The notes under the pieces were generated by a model. It saw only the letters and a list, made by a program, of their open reading frames with translations. It did no database searches and was not told the origin of the DNA. The position numbers were made by a program, and so were the translations under genes. Below are positions 44,741 through 52,822 of a stretch of 64,000 bases of DNA, piece after piece. Position 1 is the stretch's first letter, and every line of letters begins with the position of its first letter. Source of the DNA: BOG-932 sp965276835 (GTDB taxonomy: Bacteria; Pseudomonadota; Alphaproteobacteria; BOG-932; Roseiterribacteraceae); NCBI GenBank assembly GCA_965276835.1, contig OZ255631.1, positions 1,550,001-1,614,000 of the forward strand, read 5' to 3'.

Positions 44741-46398
44741 AGCCCGTCTCCTGTTTCGACAGTGTGGATTGCAAGACAAGACCGACTTTGGCCGCCATAG
44801 GCGATCGCAAGCGTGATGATCCGCGCATCGATCTGCCGCACCCGGGTCGGGTCCTGGCCGGTACCGGGATTGGCCGGATAGGCGGGAAAGGACGCGCCAG
44901 CGATCGACAGGCGTAGGCACTCACCCTTTTTCAGGGTGACGCAAGTCGCGCGCATAGGAACTTCCACCGGGCTGAGCGGCGCATCGGGCACGTGGCGATA
45001 GCCGTCCGCCAGCGTGAAGGCCTGGCCCGCTGGCGTGATGCGCGCCAGGGTGCAGGCGACGTCGAAACTGGCCATGTCACCCGTAACGAACAGGGTTGCG
45101 GCGATGGAGCCGGCCAGGGTCAGTTCTTGCTGCAGAGGAGCGCTGGTGAAGGTCAGAACGTCCGGCCGCGCATCGATGGCGGCGCGATCCGCCGGGCCCG
45201 GGGGCGAACCGAAAGCCCCACCGATTGTCGGGACCGGCCGCCAGGGATCGTGGACGATCCGGTCCGTTCCGGCGGAGCCCGGCTCCTCTGTCAGCGTTCC
45301 GGCGCGGCTGTCCATCGCGACATGACCGCTACCGTTGAGAAACAGCAAGCTCCGTTCCTCCGGCCATCGGTCGAACTTACGCCACGTGCAGCTGCCCATG
45401 TCGAATAAGGTGACAGGCTCTTCGCGCTCGATGCCGTTTTCGATGCCTTTCAGCCAACGATCGAACCAGCGGACCTGTAGGTCGTCGATGGGGGTGATCG
45501 CCCGCGGTCCGAAATCGACGGCGCCCAATTTCTGCCCCCATGGGAAATGCGCCCAAGGGCCGACGATCAATTTAGCCGGCACCTTTCCGGCTGCCGCGAT
45601 ATGGCGATAGGCGGCCAAGGTTCCCGGCAGGTGGGAATCGTACCAGCCGCCGATGAACAGCATCGGCGGACCGGCGCTTTCGAGAATGTCGCTCGATGCG
45701 CTCGGAGAGATCGCCCGCCAATAATCGCCGTCCTCGGGTTGATCGACCCAGTCGAAATAATGCGAGTAATGCCGATTGTGCTCCATGAAGACAGGCCGCG
45801 CTGGAACGGGGTCGCAAAGCGGCATGGCGCGCGAGGCGGCGAACAGTTCCTGAAAGGCCGGCTCGTCTCCCGCCAGCCGGGCATTCTCCGCCGCGATCTG
45901 CGTCGCCCAGCCCAGCCCGGCCGCAAGGCAGAAGGCATCGTTCTCATAGGCCCAATCAGTACGCAGGTCCCAGCCGATCATCGCCGGCGCCAGCGCCTTC
46001 AGCGCCGGGGAACCACCGGCCGCCGCGAGCAACTGGTTGGAGCCCTGATAGGAAAAGCCATACATGCCGACCGCGCCGTTCGATCCCGGCAATCCCGCCA
46101 CCCAGGCAACCGTGTCGGCTCCGTCGGCAATATCGTCGGCGAACAGCCGGAACCGACCAGCGGATGTCCCCCGGCCCCGCACATCCTGGACGACCACGAT
46201 ATAGCCACGCGCGGCATACCAAGTCGGATGGGCATAGCAGATCGTCGAGGCGATGCGCCGCCCATAGGGTTGCCGCATCAGCAGCACCGGGAACTCGCCG
46301 GGTGCGTCGGGCCGGTAAAGGTCGGCATCCAGCCGCACGCCGTCGCGCGTCTCCATCGACGCGGTCTGCACGGGCGCGACGGGCAGCAGCCCGCTCAT
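44737..46398 (-). CDS. CocE/NonD-family hydrolase
   Basis: A 553-residue Xaa-Pro dipeptidyl-peptidase/CocE-type serine hydrolase. The nucleophile S116 is in GMYGFSYQGSN, the acid D254 in FIGGWYDSH, and the histidine H284 in VGPWAHFPWG; the C-terminal jelly-roll domain has LTFTSAPLQQELTLAGSIAA. The family cleaves esters and amides, including cocaine-type benzoyl esters and alpha-amino-acid ester linkages. No signal peptide. ATGA overlaps with both neighbours show a tightly coupled operon. It may release an amide- or ester-linked group early in the pathway. Confidence 0.92.
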   Translation of the reverse strand: MSGLLPVAPVQTASMETRDGVRLDADLYRPDAPGEFPVLLMRQPYGRRIASTICYAHPTWYAARGYIVVVQDVRGRGTSAGRFRLFADDIADGADTVAWVAGLPGSNGAVGMYGFSYQGSNQLLAAAGGSPALKALAPAMIGWDLRTDWAYENDAFCLAAGLGWATQIAAENARLAGDEPAFQELFAASRAMPLCDPVPARPVFMEHNRHYSHYFDWVDQPEDGDYWRAISPSASSDILESAGPPMLFIGGWYDSHLPGTLAAYRHIAAAGKVPAKLIVGPWAHFPWGQKLGAVDFGPRAITPIDDLQVRWFDRWLKGIENGIEREEPVTLFDMGSCTWRKFDRWPEERSLLFLNGSGHVAMDSRAGTLTEEPGSAGTDRIVHDPWRPVPTIGGAFGSPPGPADRAAIDARPDVLTFTSAPLQQELTLAGSIAATLFVTGDMASFDVACTLARITPAGQAFTLADGYRHVPDAPLSPVEVPMRATCVTLKKGECLRLSIAGASFPAYPANPGTGQDPTRVRQIDARIITLAIAYGGQSRSCLAIHTVETGDGL

Positions 46399-47738
46399 CG
46401 GACCGGCGCGTCCCAGCCGCGCATCTTGCCGGGGTTGAGCAGGCCCTTCGGATCGGCCAGGCGTTTGAAGGCCAGCTGTTCCGGGTCGGTCTGCTTCATC
46501 CCGCCATCCTCCAGCACATAGGTATGAGGATTGAAGATGGTGAAGCCGCGATCCTCATGGATGCGGATGATCTCGGCCAGCCGTTCGGGGGTAGTGTAGC
46601 GCACGATCTGGAGCGCGAAGCAGCAGACTTGACCGCCCAATGTTACGAATTCGAGATGCATCGGCAATTCGTCGCCGAATAGCGCGATCATCGCCGCGAT
46701 ATTGTCCAGATGGTGTGGCGCTTCGAACAGGGTTTGCAGATAGGTGACCGTCCGGTCGACCTTTAGCGCCTGCAGGGTCGTGTGGTTCCAGCTGTACTCA
46801 TAGATCGGCGCCTGCCCTTTCTCCGCCAGTTCGGCCTGGGTCGCACGATAAACCTGGCGCCCGCCATGGTCGGCCAGCCGCGCGGCGAAGATCGGCAGAT
46901 CCGACGCCGCGATCATGAACAGGCCCACGGCGGCGCCTTCGGTGGATTTCGCCGCCAATGTGCGGAAATAGAGCGGGATCGGCCAAGCAACGGCCGTCAC
47001 CAGCTTCTTCGCGATGGAGGCGTCCTCGCCGATCGCCTGGCAGAAGCGGGCGAGTTCCATGAACTCGGAAAATTCGACGGCGATATCGACCCAATCCCGC
47101 GCCGGCTCCAACGGAATGCGGACTTCGGTGATGATGCCGTTGGTGCCATAGGCATGATGGACCCGGTTCACATCCGGCCCAGCCAGCTCCAGAACCCGGG
47201 GCTCCGCCTCGACCGTGACGACACGCAGCGCCGTAATGCCGCCATCGACCAGCAGCCCATGATTGATCGCCCCGATCCCGGTCGAACCCCCGGCGACGAA
47301 TCCGCCCAAGGTCGCAGTGCGGCGGGTGGAGGGATACATCCGCAGCTCCCAACCCTGGAGCTTGGTCTTGGCTTCGATATCCTTCAGCTTTGCGCCCGGC
47401 CCGGTAGCGACAGTCCCTTCGGCGACATCGCCGACGGCGTCCATCTCCGACATGTCCAGCACCACACCGCCGGACAGCGGCACAGCCTGGCCGTAATTGC
47501 CGGTGCCGGCACCCCTGACGGTCAGCGGCAGGCCGTGGGCCGCGCATAAGCGTGCGACAGCCAGCACCTCGTCTTCCGATTGCGGCGTGACGAGTATGTC
47601 GCCGCGGCAATCCTCGAGCTGCGCCTTCAGGATCGGGCTGTACCAGAAGAAATCGCGCGATTTCTGGCGGACGATATTGCGTTCCGTCGACCAGGCGATG
47701 CCGCCCAAAGCTTCGATGAAAATGTCGAGCTCGGCCAT
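46395..47738 (-). CDS. FAD-binding oxidase (PCMH/GlcD-type), paralogue 1
   Basis: A 447-residue FAD-linked oxidase. The FAD-binding PCMH module is HGLPLTVRGAGTGNYGQAVPLSGGVVLD, then GPGAKLKDIEAKTKLQGWELRMYPSTRRTATLGGFVAGGSTGIGAINHG. A large substrate/C-terminal region follows, with FEYSWNHTTLQALKVDRTVTYLQ-like sequence and GLLNPGKMRGWDAP at the end. The opening RNIVRQKSRDFFWYSPILKAQLED is nearly identical to that of the protein at 55517, so these are paralogues. Family members oxidise hydroxy acids or alcohols. It couples by ATGA overlap to CocE. Confidence 0.92.
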   Translation of the reverse strand: MAELDIFIEALGGIAWSTERNIVRQKSRDFFWYSPILKAQLEDCRGDILVTPQSEDEVLAVARLCAAHGLPLTVRGAGTGNYGQAVPLSGGVVLDMSEMDAVGDVAEGTVATGPGAKLKDIEAKTKLQGWELRMYPSTRRTATLGGFVAGGSTGIGAINHGLLVDGGITALRVVTVEAEPRVLELAGPDVNRVHHAYGTNGIITEVRIPLEPARDWVDIAVEFSEFMELARFCQAIGEDASIAKKLVTAVAWPIPLYFRTLAAKSTEGAAVGLFMIAASDLPIFAARLADHGGRQVYRATQAELAEKGQAPIYEYSWNHTTLQALKVDRTVTYLQTLFEAPHHLDNIAAMIALFGDELPMHLEFVTLGGQVCCFALQIVRYTTPERLAEIIRIHEDRGFTIFNPHTYVLEDGGMKQTDPEQLAFKRLADPKGLLNPGKMRGWDAPVR

Positions 47739-47741
47739 GGA

Positions 47742-48536
47742 TCAGCTCTCCCGTCGCATGGCGCTATCGTGCCAACGCCGCAGCAGCAAATGTTCCAAAG
47801 TCACCATCAAGAAGAAGATAAACAGGCCCAGCGCCGAGAGCAGAGCCAGCGCGGCGAACATGCGTGGAATGTCGAGCTCGTTGGCCGATTCGACCACACG
47901 CCAGGCGAGGCCCGTGCCGTTACCCGAGCCAGCGACGAATTCCGCGACGACCGCCCCGATCAGCGCCAGCCCGCCGGAGATTTTCATGCCGGCCAGCAGA
48001 TAGGGCAGCGCGTTGGGCAGATCGAGCAGGCCCAGCCGCTGCCAGGGCGACGCGCCATACAATTTGAACAGGGCGTTCAACTCGGGATTGACGCTCTTCA
48101 ACCCTAAAGTCGTATTCGACAGGATGGGGAAAAAGGCGACGATCGTCGCCAGAATCAGCAACGCCCGCTCCAGATGGTCGATGCCGACCCAGATCAATAT
48201 CAGGGGGGCGATCGCCACGACCGGCGTCACCTGCAGGATCACCGCATAGGGAAACAGGCAGAGTTCGAACAGGCGCGAGCGCGCGCTGAGTATCGCCAGC
48301 AGCAAACCGCCGGCCAGCGCGATGAAGAAAGCCTCGATGGTGATGCGCAGCGTCACCCATAAGGAGGCAAGCAGCGAGGGAAAATCATCGGCCAGGGCCT
48401 GGCCGATCAGCGATGGCGGCGGCAGCACGAATTTCGGAACGTCCATCGCCCGCACCAGGATTTCCCAAAGCCCCAGCAGGGCGATGCCGAGAGCGACCGG
48501 AACGGCGACACGAACGGCAAGCGGAATATCGCGCAT
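47742..48536 (-). CDS. ABC transporter permease (SsuC/TauC-like)
   Basis: A 264-residue inner-membrane permease with about six helices (LAVRVAVPVALGIALLGLWEILV, ITIEAFFIALAGGLLLAILSA, LILATIVAFFPILSNTTLGLKSV). The binding-protein-dependent loop is LYGASPWQRLGLLDLPNALPYLLAGMKISGGLALIGAVVAEF, which contacts the ATPase. The start at 48536 lies one base after the ATPase stop; earlier in-frame sequence to 48656 overlaps the ATPase gene. With the ATPase and the distant binding protein at 39882 it forms a nitrate/sulfonate/pyrimidine-type importer. Confidence 0.93.
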   Translation of the reverse strand: MRDIPLAVRVAVPVALGIALLGLWEILVRAMDVPKFVLPPPSLIGQALADDFPSLLASLWVTLRITIEAFFIALAGGLLLAILSARSRLFELCLFPYAVILQVTPVVAIAPLILIWVGIDHLERALLILATIVAFFPILSNTTLGLKSVNPELNALFKLYGASPWQRLGLLDLPNALPYLLAGMKISGGLALIGAVVAEFVAGSGNGTGLAWRVVESANELDIPRMFAALALLSALGLFIFFLMVTLEHLLLRRWHDSAMRRES

Positions 48537-48537
48537 G

Positions 48538-49386
48538 TCAGTGCCTCTCGCCGGTATCGCCCATGGCGCGATGCAGCTCGGCCGAGGCGATGCGGCAGAG
48601 TTCGCTATAGGGCTGAGACGTACGGAAATCGTCGCCGCGGGGATAGGGTGCGGCAATCGGCAGGTCCGCGATCACTTGGCCCGGCCGGGCGCTCATCACC
48701 AGGACGCGGTTGGAAAGGTAGACGGATTCGAACACGCTGTGGGTGACGAAGATCACGGTCAGCCCATGCGCCTGGAATACGCGCAACAGATCGTCGTTGA
48801 GGCGGAAGCGCGTGATCTCGTCCAAGGCGGCGAAGGGCTCGTCCATCAGCAGGAGCGCGGGTTCGGTCACCAAGGCGCGGGCGATCGAGGCACGCATCTT
48901 CATGCCGCCGGACAGCTGGCGTGGATAGGCATCCGCGAAACCCTCCAGCCCGACGCTAGACAGTGCGGCGCGGACGCGGTCGGTCGCGGCGGCGCGACGG
49001 ACCCGGGCCAGGCGCAGCGGCAGATAGACATTGTCGAAGACGGTGGCCCAGGGCATCAGCGTGGGCTCCTGGAAGACGAAGCCCAGCTTGGGCATCGGCC
49101 GCCCTTTCGCGTCGTAATGCGATGTCGGCCAATCGATCGTCCCGCCCGTGGGCTCGGCGAGGCCGGCGACCAGCCGTAGCAACGTGGACTTACCGCAGCC
49201 CGATGGCCCCAGAAGGCTGATGAATTCCCCTTGGCGAATATCCAGGTCGGTCTCGGCGACCGCCAGCGTGCCGGTCGAATAGGTCTTGGTCACGCCCGCT
49301 ATCCGGATCAGCGGCTTGACGCTCGCCGCCACCGCGACGTTGCCACCGGACATCGTCCCACTATTCGACACAAGACCGAACGCCAT
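48538..49386 (-). CDS. ABC transporter ATP-binding protein (SsuB/TauB-like)
   Basis: A 282-residue ATPase. Walker A is GPSGCGKST at residues 60-68, signature LSGGMKMRASIARAL at about 158-172, Walker B LLLMDEPFAALDE at about 178-190, and the H-loop FVTHSVFE. Sequence features match the nitrate/taurine/sulfonate importers. The ATG overlaps the cupin stop by one base (TGATG). An in-frame ATG eleven codons in is an alternative start. It energises uptake of the compound bound by the protein at 39882. Confidence 0.93.
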   Translation of the reverse strand: MAFGLVSNSGTMSGGNVAVAASVKPLIRIAGVTKTYSTGTLAVAETDLDIRQGEFISLLGPSGCGKSTLLRLVAGLAEPTGGTIDWPTSHYDAKGRPMPKLGFVFQEPTLMPWATVFDNVYLPLRLARVRRAAATDRVRAALSSVGLEGFADAYPRQLSGGMKMRASIARALVTEPALLLMDEPFAALDEITRFRLNDDLLRVFQAHGLTVIFVTHSVFESVYLSNRVLVMSARPGQVIADLPIAAPYPRGDDFRTSQPYSELCRIASAELHRAMGDTGERH

Positions 49387-49805
49387 CAGACGGCGCCCCG
49401 TATGACCGCGAGGTCTTCGGCATCCAGTTCGGCCGGGATGCCGCCGCGGATCAGGGCTGCGAATGAATCGTCGGGCGCCATGAAGGTGAGGCAGTAGAGC
49501 CGGTCCGGTCCGATATTCTCGATCTCGTGCGGTGTGCCGGGCGGCAGGAACAGGCTGTCGCCGGGGCCGAGCAATCTGCGCTCGCCATTAGAATAGGCAG
49601 CGCCCTGACCTCGCAGGACAAAGAACATCTCATGGCCGGCCTGATGCTCGTTGGGCGGGGTGCGGCCGCCGACATCGAAGATTTCGATGGCGAAGACGAA
49701 GCTGGCCTGATCGCCGATCGGGTCGAACACCAGAACCAGCCGGTTCGTGTCGGTCGGCGAAATGCGGAACGCCTGGTACTGGCGCGGCTGCTTGGCGATC
49801 ATCAT
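49386..49805 (-). CDS. Cupin-domain protein
   Basis: A 139-residue single-domain cupin. Metal-binding motif 1 is NEHQAGHEMFFVLRGQG and motif 2 is PGDSLFLPPGTPHEIENIG. Two histidines and glutamates suitable for metal binding are present. It starts with ATGA overlap on the isochorismatase stop, so 49805 is chosen over the upstream part of the open frame. It may be a ureidoglycine-aminohydrolase-like or sensory protein; the sequence does not decide. It lies between amidase genes and the transporter genes in the same operon. Confidence 0.85.
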   Translation of the reverse strand: MMIAKQPRQYQAFRISPTDTNRLVLVFDPIGDQASFVFAIEIFDVGGRTPPNEHQAGHEMFFVLRGQGAAYSNGERRLLGPGDSLFLPPGTPHEIENIGPDRLYCLTFMAPDDSFAALIRGGIPAELDAEDLAVIRGAV

Positions 49806-50593
49806 GGCCGCGCCGCCACGTGTATCCCGTCGATGATATCCGCTGCCTTCGCGACGAAGCCGAAGCATTGCTTGACGTTATAGAGTGTCGCATCGGTACA
49901 GAATTGCGGGGAGGTGGTGGCGGAGCAATCCTCGACAAGAATGCAGTCGTAACCCAGGCAATTGCCGTCCTGCAGCGTGCACATCACGCATTGGTCCAGG
50001 TTCACCCCCGCGAAAAGCAGGGTAGAGACGCCGAGATTGCGCAGGATGCTGTCGAGCGGCCCATCCCAAAAACCGCTCATCCTAAACTTGTCGACATGAA
50101 TATCCTCTGGCGCCGGTTCCAGTTCATCGATGATGGCCGCGCCCCAGCTATCCTTTTCGAGCACTGGCGCCCCTGTCATCGGGGCTGGATCGCCCAGCCC
50201 CACGCCGACGCCGGTCGGCTTGTAGACATGCAACACCGACGGGCTGAGATTCAGCCGGTCCGGGCGATTGCCCCAATTCACCCAGATCACCCGCGATCCC
50301 GACGCGCGCAATTCCGGCATCAGCCGATTCAGCGGCGCCACCGGCGCACGGGTCGGCGAGACATCGACGCCGATATGGTGCAGCCACCCGCCGGCCGTGC
50401 AGAAGTCGTTCTGCATATCGATGACGATCAGCGCCGTACGCTTGAGGTCGATCCTGAGTGCCTGCGGCAGTGCCGGAAAGGCGATCGGGATTTCCGTCAC
50501 GCGCGCCCGGACCAGGTCGGCCGCCGTATCGGATACGCGCCATTGGTTGAGTTCGCCGGAGCCGAGGCGAATATCGGGCGGGGTGAATGTCAT
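49802..50593 (-). CDS. Isochorismatase-family cysteine amidohydrolase
   Basis: A 263-residue hydrolase of the isochorismatase/N-carbamoylsarcosine-amidase/RutB/biuret-hydrolase group. The triad is D59 (LIVIDMQNDF), K169 (HVDKFRMSGF) and C202 (GVNLDQCVMC). An N-terminal extension of about 50 residues precedes the core. Related enzymes cleave ureido or carbamoyl C-N bonds. GGAAGG precedes the ATG. It follows the AtzH-like gene by ten bases. In the atz system the corresponding operon position holds an allophanate hydrolase, so this amidase may be the replacement step here. Confidence 0.91.
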   Translation of the reverse strand: MTFTPPDIRLGSGELNQWRVSDTAADLVRARVTEIPIAFPALPQALRIDLKRTALIVIDMQNDFCTAGGWLHHIGVDVSPTRAPVAPLNRLMPELRASGSRVIWVNWGNRPDRLNLSPSVLHVYKPTGVGVGLGDPAPMTGAPVLEKDSWGAAIIDELEPAPEDIHVDKFRMSGFWDGPLDSILRNLGVSTLLFAGVNLDQCVMCTLQDGNCLGYDCILVEDCSATTSPQFCTDATLYNVKQCFGFVAKAADIIDGIHVAARP

Positions 50594-50603
50594 CGCCTTC
50601 CTT

Positions 50604-50987
50604 TCAAGAAAATTCCCTCTGCAGCGAGACGTGAGCGGCGGTGATGCGCCAGCCTTCGGGCAGCCGGACCCAGCATTGGCTCTGCCGGCCTATCGGGCCG
50701 CCGCCTTCCCGCATGAATTCGATATTGGCGGTCGCGAAATCGGTCCCGAAGGTCGTGATGGATCTCCGCAGGATCCGCCGTGGGGGTGAACCGCCCGGCC
50801 TCGCTTTACGGAACGCCTGGATTTCCGCGGTGCCGTACAGCGTCTCTCCGACGCCATAGCGCAAGGCCTTGGACGATTCCCAGAATAACGCGTCCAGGAC
50901 AGCGATGTCGTTCGCCATCAACGCGGCTTCGTAGGCTTCGAACGCCGCCGTAACCTCGGCCATGGTGGTTGGATCGTCGACGATCAT
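50604..50987 (-). CDS. AtzH/HpxZ-like protein (DUF3225)
   Basis: A 127-residue SnoaL-like cone-fold protein of the AtzH/HpxZ (DUF3225) family. TTMAEVTAAFEAYEAALMANDIAVLDALFWES and the ending QSQCWVRLPEGWRITAAHVSLQRE are typical. It is found beside AtzE-type amidases and HpxY; its catalytic role is not settled. The ATGA start overlaps the amidase stop, preserving the atzG-atzE-atzH order. Assignment to the family is firm, function inferred from synteny. Confidence 0.9.
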   Translation of the reverse strand: MIVDDPTTMAEVTAAFEAYEAALMANDIAVLDALFWESSKALRYGVGETLYGTAEIQAFRKARPGGSPPRRILRRSITTFGTDFATANIEFMREGGGPIGRQSQCWVRLPEGWRITAAHVSLQREFS

Positions 50988-52381
50988 GCCGGCCGCTCCA
51001 CCATCGGCGCATAGGCGATTCCGGCGGCCTCGAGCGCGGCAGCAACCTTCAGGGTCACGACTTCGGCCCAGGGGGCGCCTATGATCTGTACGCCCAGCGG
51101 CATTTCACCGGGCCGGCAAACCGGGGCGGACAGGGCCGGCAGGCCGATGAAGCTGATCGGCTGGGTATAGATGCCGATATTCGCCCGCGCATTCACCCGC
51201 TGATCGCCGATCATTACGGTTTCCTGACCGATAGCCGGAGCGGAAAACGGCGTCGCGGGGGCGATCAGAACGTCGTAGCGGGTGAATATCTCGGCGACGC
51301 GCTCGCGGAACCAGCTACGGAACCGCTGCGCCTGCAGGATCATCGCAGCCGGGATCAGTGCGCCAGCAAGCAGCCGGTCGCGCGTCGCCGGATCGAAATC
51401 CCGCGGACGCGTCCTCAAGTCGTTCATATGCTGGTTGGCACCCTCGGCGGCCGAGATACAAAAGGCCGCGGCGCGGGCTATATCGGTCCCCTTAACCGTA
51501 ACCGGCGTTGCGCCAAGAAAGTCGCTGACGCGATCAACCGCCTCGAGCGCGTCGGGCGTCGCACCGGTGCGGAACCAGCCTTCGAGCACACCGATACGCA
51601 AACCCTCGGCGCCATCACAGAGCGCCGGCAGCGTCGGTTCAACTGGCCGGGCGGCTTGTGCCCGATCGTCGGCGTCGATGCCCTGCAATATATCGTACGT
51701 TGCGGCCAGATCGGCGGCGCTACGCGCGAAAAGACCCGTATGGTCCAGGCTGTTGACGAAGGGAAAAACGCCGGACCGCGACAGCCGGCCAAACGTCGGC
51801 TTCAGTCCGAAGATACCGCAGAAGGCCGCAGGAACGCGGATAGATCCGTTGGTATCGGAACCCAACGATAGCGGCACCAGCCCGCCCGCAACGGCCGCCG
51901 CCGAGCCGCCGGAGGAACCGCCGGCCACGCGGCTGATATCGTGCGGATTGCTGGTGGCGCCGGAGTGCGCGTTTTCGGTCGTGAAACCATAGGCATATTC
52001 ATCCATATTGAGCGCGCCAACCAGAACAGCGCCCGCGCGGTTCATGCGGCGAACGAGGCCGGCATCGATTGCGGCCGGTGCGGCGGTCTGGTGGATCTTG
52101 GAGCCGGCCCAGGTCGCGTAGCCGGCAATATCGAACAGGTTTTTCACGGCGTAAGGCACGCCGGCCAAGGGCCCCGGATCCAAACCCGCCGCGACCGCCG
52201 CGTCGATGCCCTCAGCCGTCGCGAGCGCACGATCCTTGGTCACGGTTGTGAAGCAGTTCAGCACGGCGTCCCGCTCGGCGATCCTGTCCAGGATCGCGAC
52301 GGCGACGTCGCGGGCGGCAAACTCCCGCGCGCGGACACCGGCCGCGATCGCCCCGGCACTCAGGTCGGCAAGGCTGCTCAT
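50984..52381 (-). CDS. AtzE/HpxY-family amidase (amidase signature)
   Basis: A 465-residue amidase-signature hydrolase. The Ser-cisSer-Lys triad is K80 (PYAVKNLFD), S156 (AGGSSGGSAAAV) and S180 (DTNGSIRVPAAF). It most resembles AtzE (1-carboxybiuret hydrolase) and HpxY. Known AtzE needs the small AtzG protein; an AtzG-like gene lies immediately upstream with ATGA overlap, and AtzH-like follows with ATGA overlap. No signal peptide. Actual substrate could be carboxybiuret, oxalurate or another N-acyl urea; the sequence cannot distinguish these. Confidence 0.92.
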   Translation of the reverse strand: MSSLADLSAGAIAAGVRAREFAARDVAVAILDRIAERDAVLNCFTTVTKDRALATAEGIDAAVAAGLDPGPLAGVPYAVKNLFDIAGYATWAGSKIHQTAAPAAIDAGLVRRMNRAGAVLVGALNMDEYAYGFTTENAHSGATSNPHDISRVAGGSSGGSAAAVAGGLVPLSLGSDTNGSIRVPAAFCGIFGLKPTFGRLSRSGVFPFVNSLDHTGLFARSAADLAATYDILQGIDADDRAQAARPVEPTLPALCDGAEGLRIGVLEGWFRTGATPDALEAVDRVSDFLGATPVTVKGTDIARAAAFCISAAEGANQHMNDLRTRPRDFDPATRDRLLAGALIPAAMILQAQRFRSWFRERVAEIFTRYDVLIAPATPFSAPAIGQETVMIGDQRVNARANIGIYTQPISFIGLPALSAPVCRPGEMPLGVQIIGAPWAEVVTLKVAAALEAAGIAYAPMVERPA

Positions 52382-52584
52382 GGCTGAAAGACCGGCGCCA
52401 GTTCGGTGTTCTCCGGCAATGGGAAGCTCATGATCTCGGCACCCATCAGCAGCAGCCGCTCCAAATTGGACACGACGCCTGGGCGATATTCGGCCGCCAA
52501 CGCGATATCTAACACAACGGCGGTGGCGTCCGCGTAGGCCGCGACCTGATCGGGGGTAATGGACGGAAGTCCTTTAATATTCAT
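52378..52584 (-). CDS. AtzG-like/HpxX-like small subunit (DUF4089)
   Basis: A 68-residue helical protein matching the AtzG/HpxX (DUF4089) family: ITPDQVAAYADATAVVLDIALAAEYRPGVVSNLERLLLMGAEIMSFPLPE. In the atz pathway AtzG forms a heterotetramer with AtzE, resembling GatC with GatA. It is the first gene of the ten-gene operon and overlaps the amidase start by four bases. No strong Shine-Dalgarno sequence precedes it. Two operator motif copies lie 142-228 bases upstream. Confidence 0.9.
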   Translation of the reverse strand: MNIKGLPSITPDQVAAYADATAVVLDIALAAEYRPGVVSNLERLLLMGAEIMSFPLPENTELAPVFQP

Positions 52585-52725
52585 CTATCGGTACTCGTAG
52601 TTTAGGCAAAGGTTTGACTTGTCACCCTTGCGGGTCGTTGCCGGCTAAACGATGCAAGCGCCATGCCAGACGATGTCGCGCTGCCTTATTCCGAAGATCT
52701 CTCGTGAGAGAGCCGCCGACCCACG

Positions 52726-52746
52726 TAAGTAAGCAGAATATGCCTA
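52726..52746 (+). promoter_or_regulatory. Conserved operator motif, copy 3
   Basis: TAAGTAAGCA, then GAATA, then TGCCTA. It lies 142 bases upstream of the AtzG-like start, between the gamma-glutamyltransferase-type gene and the amidase operon. Confidence 0.75.
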
Positions 52747-52791
52747 AAAAATGAACGTCGATCGAGTTCGAATTGCCTGATCTGCGAGCAT

Positions 52792-52812
52792 TAAGTAAGC
52801 AAAATATGACTA
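52792..52812 (+). promoter_or_regulatory. Conserved operator motif, copy 4
   Basis: TAAGTAAGCA, then AAATA, then TGACTA (one change from the consensus). It is 66 bases from copy 3 in the same orientation and 11 bases from the gamma-glutamyltransferase-type gene's stop. Confidence 0.7.
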
Positions 52813-52822
52813 CTAAAAACGG

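Noticed and set aside
45547..46521. 324-residue plus-strand open frame
   Set aside because: It is opposite CocE, whose catalytic triad is clear. GC-rich codon bias often keeps the opposite strand open.
49802..52584. A complete cyanuric acid (atzDGEHF) pathway
   Set aside because: Only G, E and H-like genes are present. No AtzD-type cyanuric acid hydrolase or AtzF allophanate hydrolase was found in the window.
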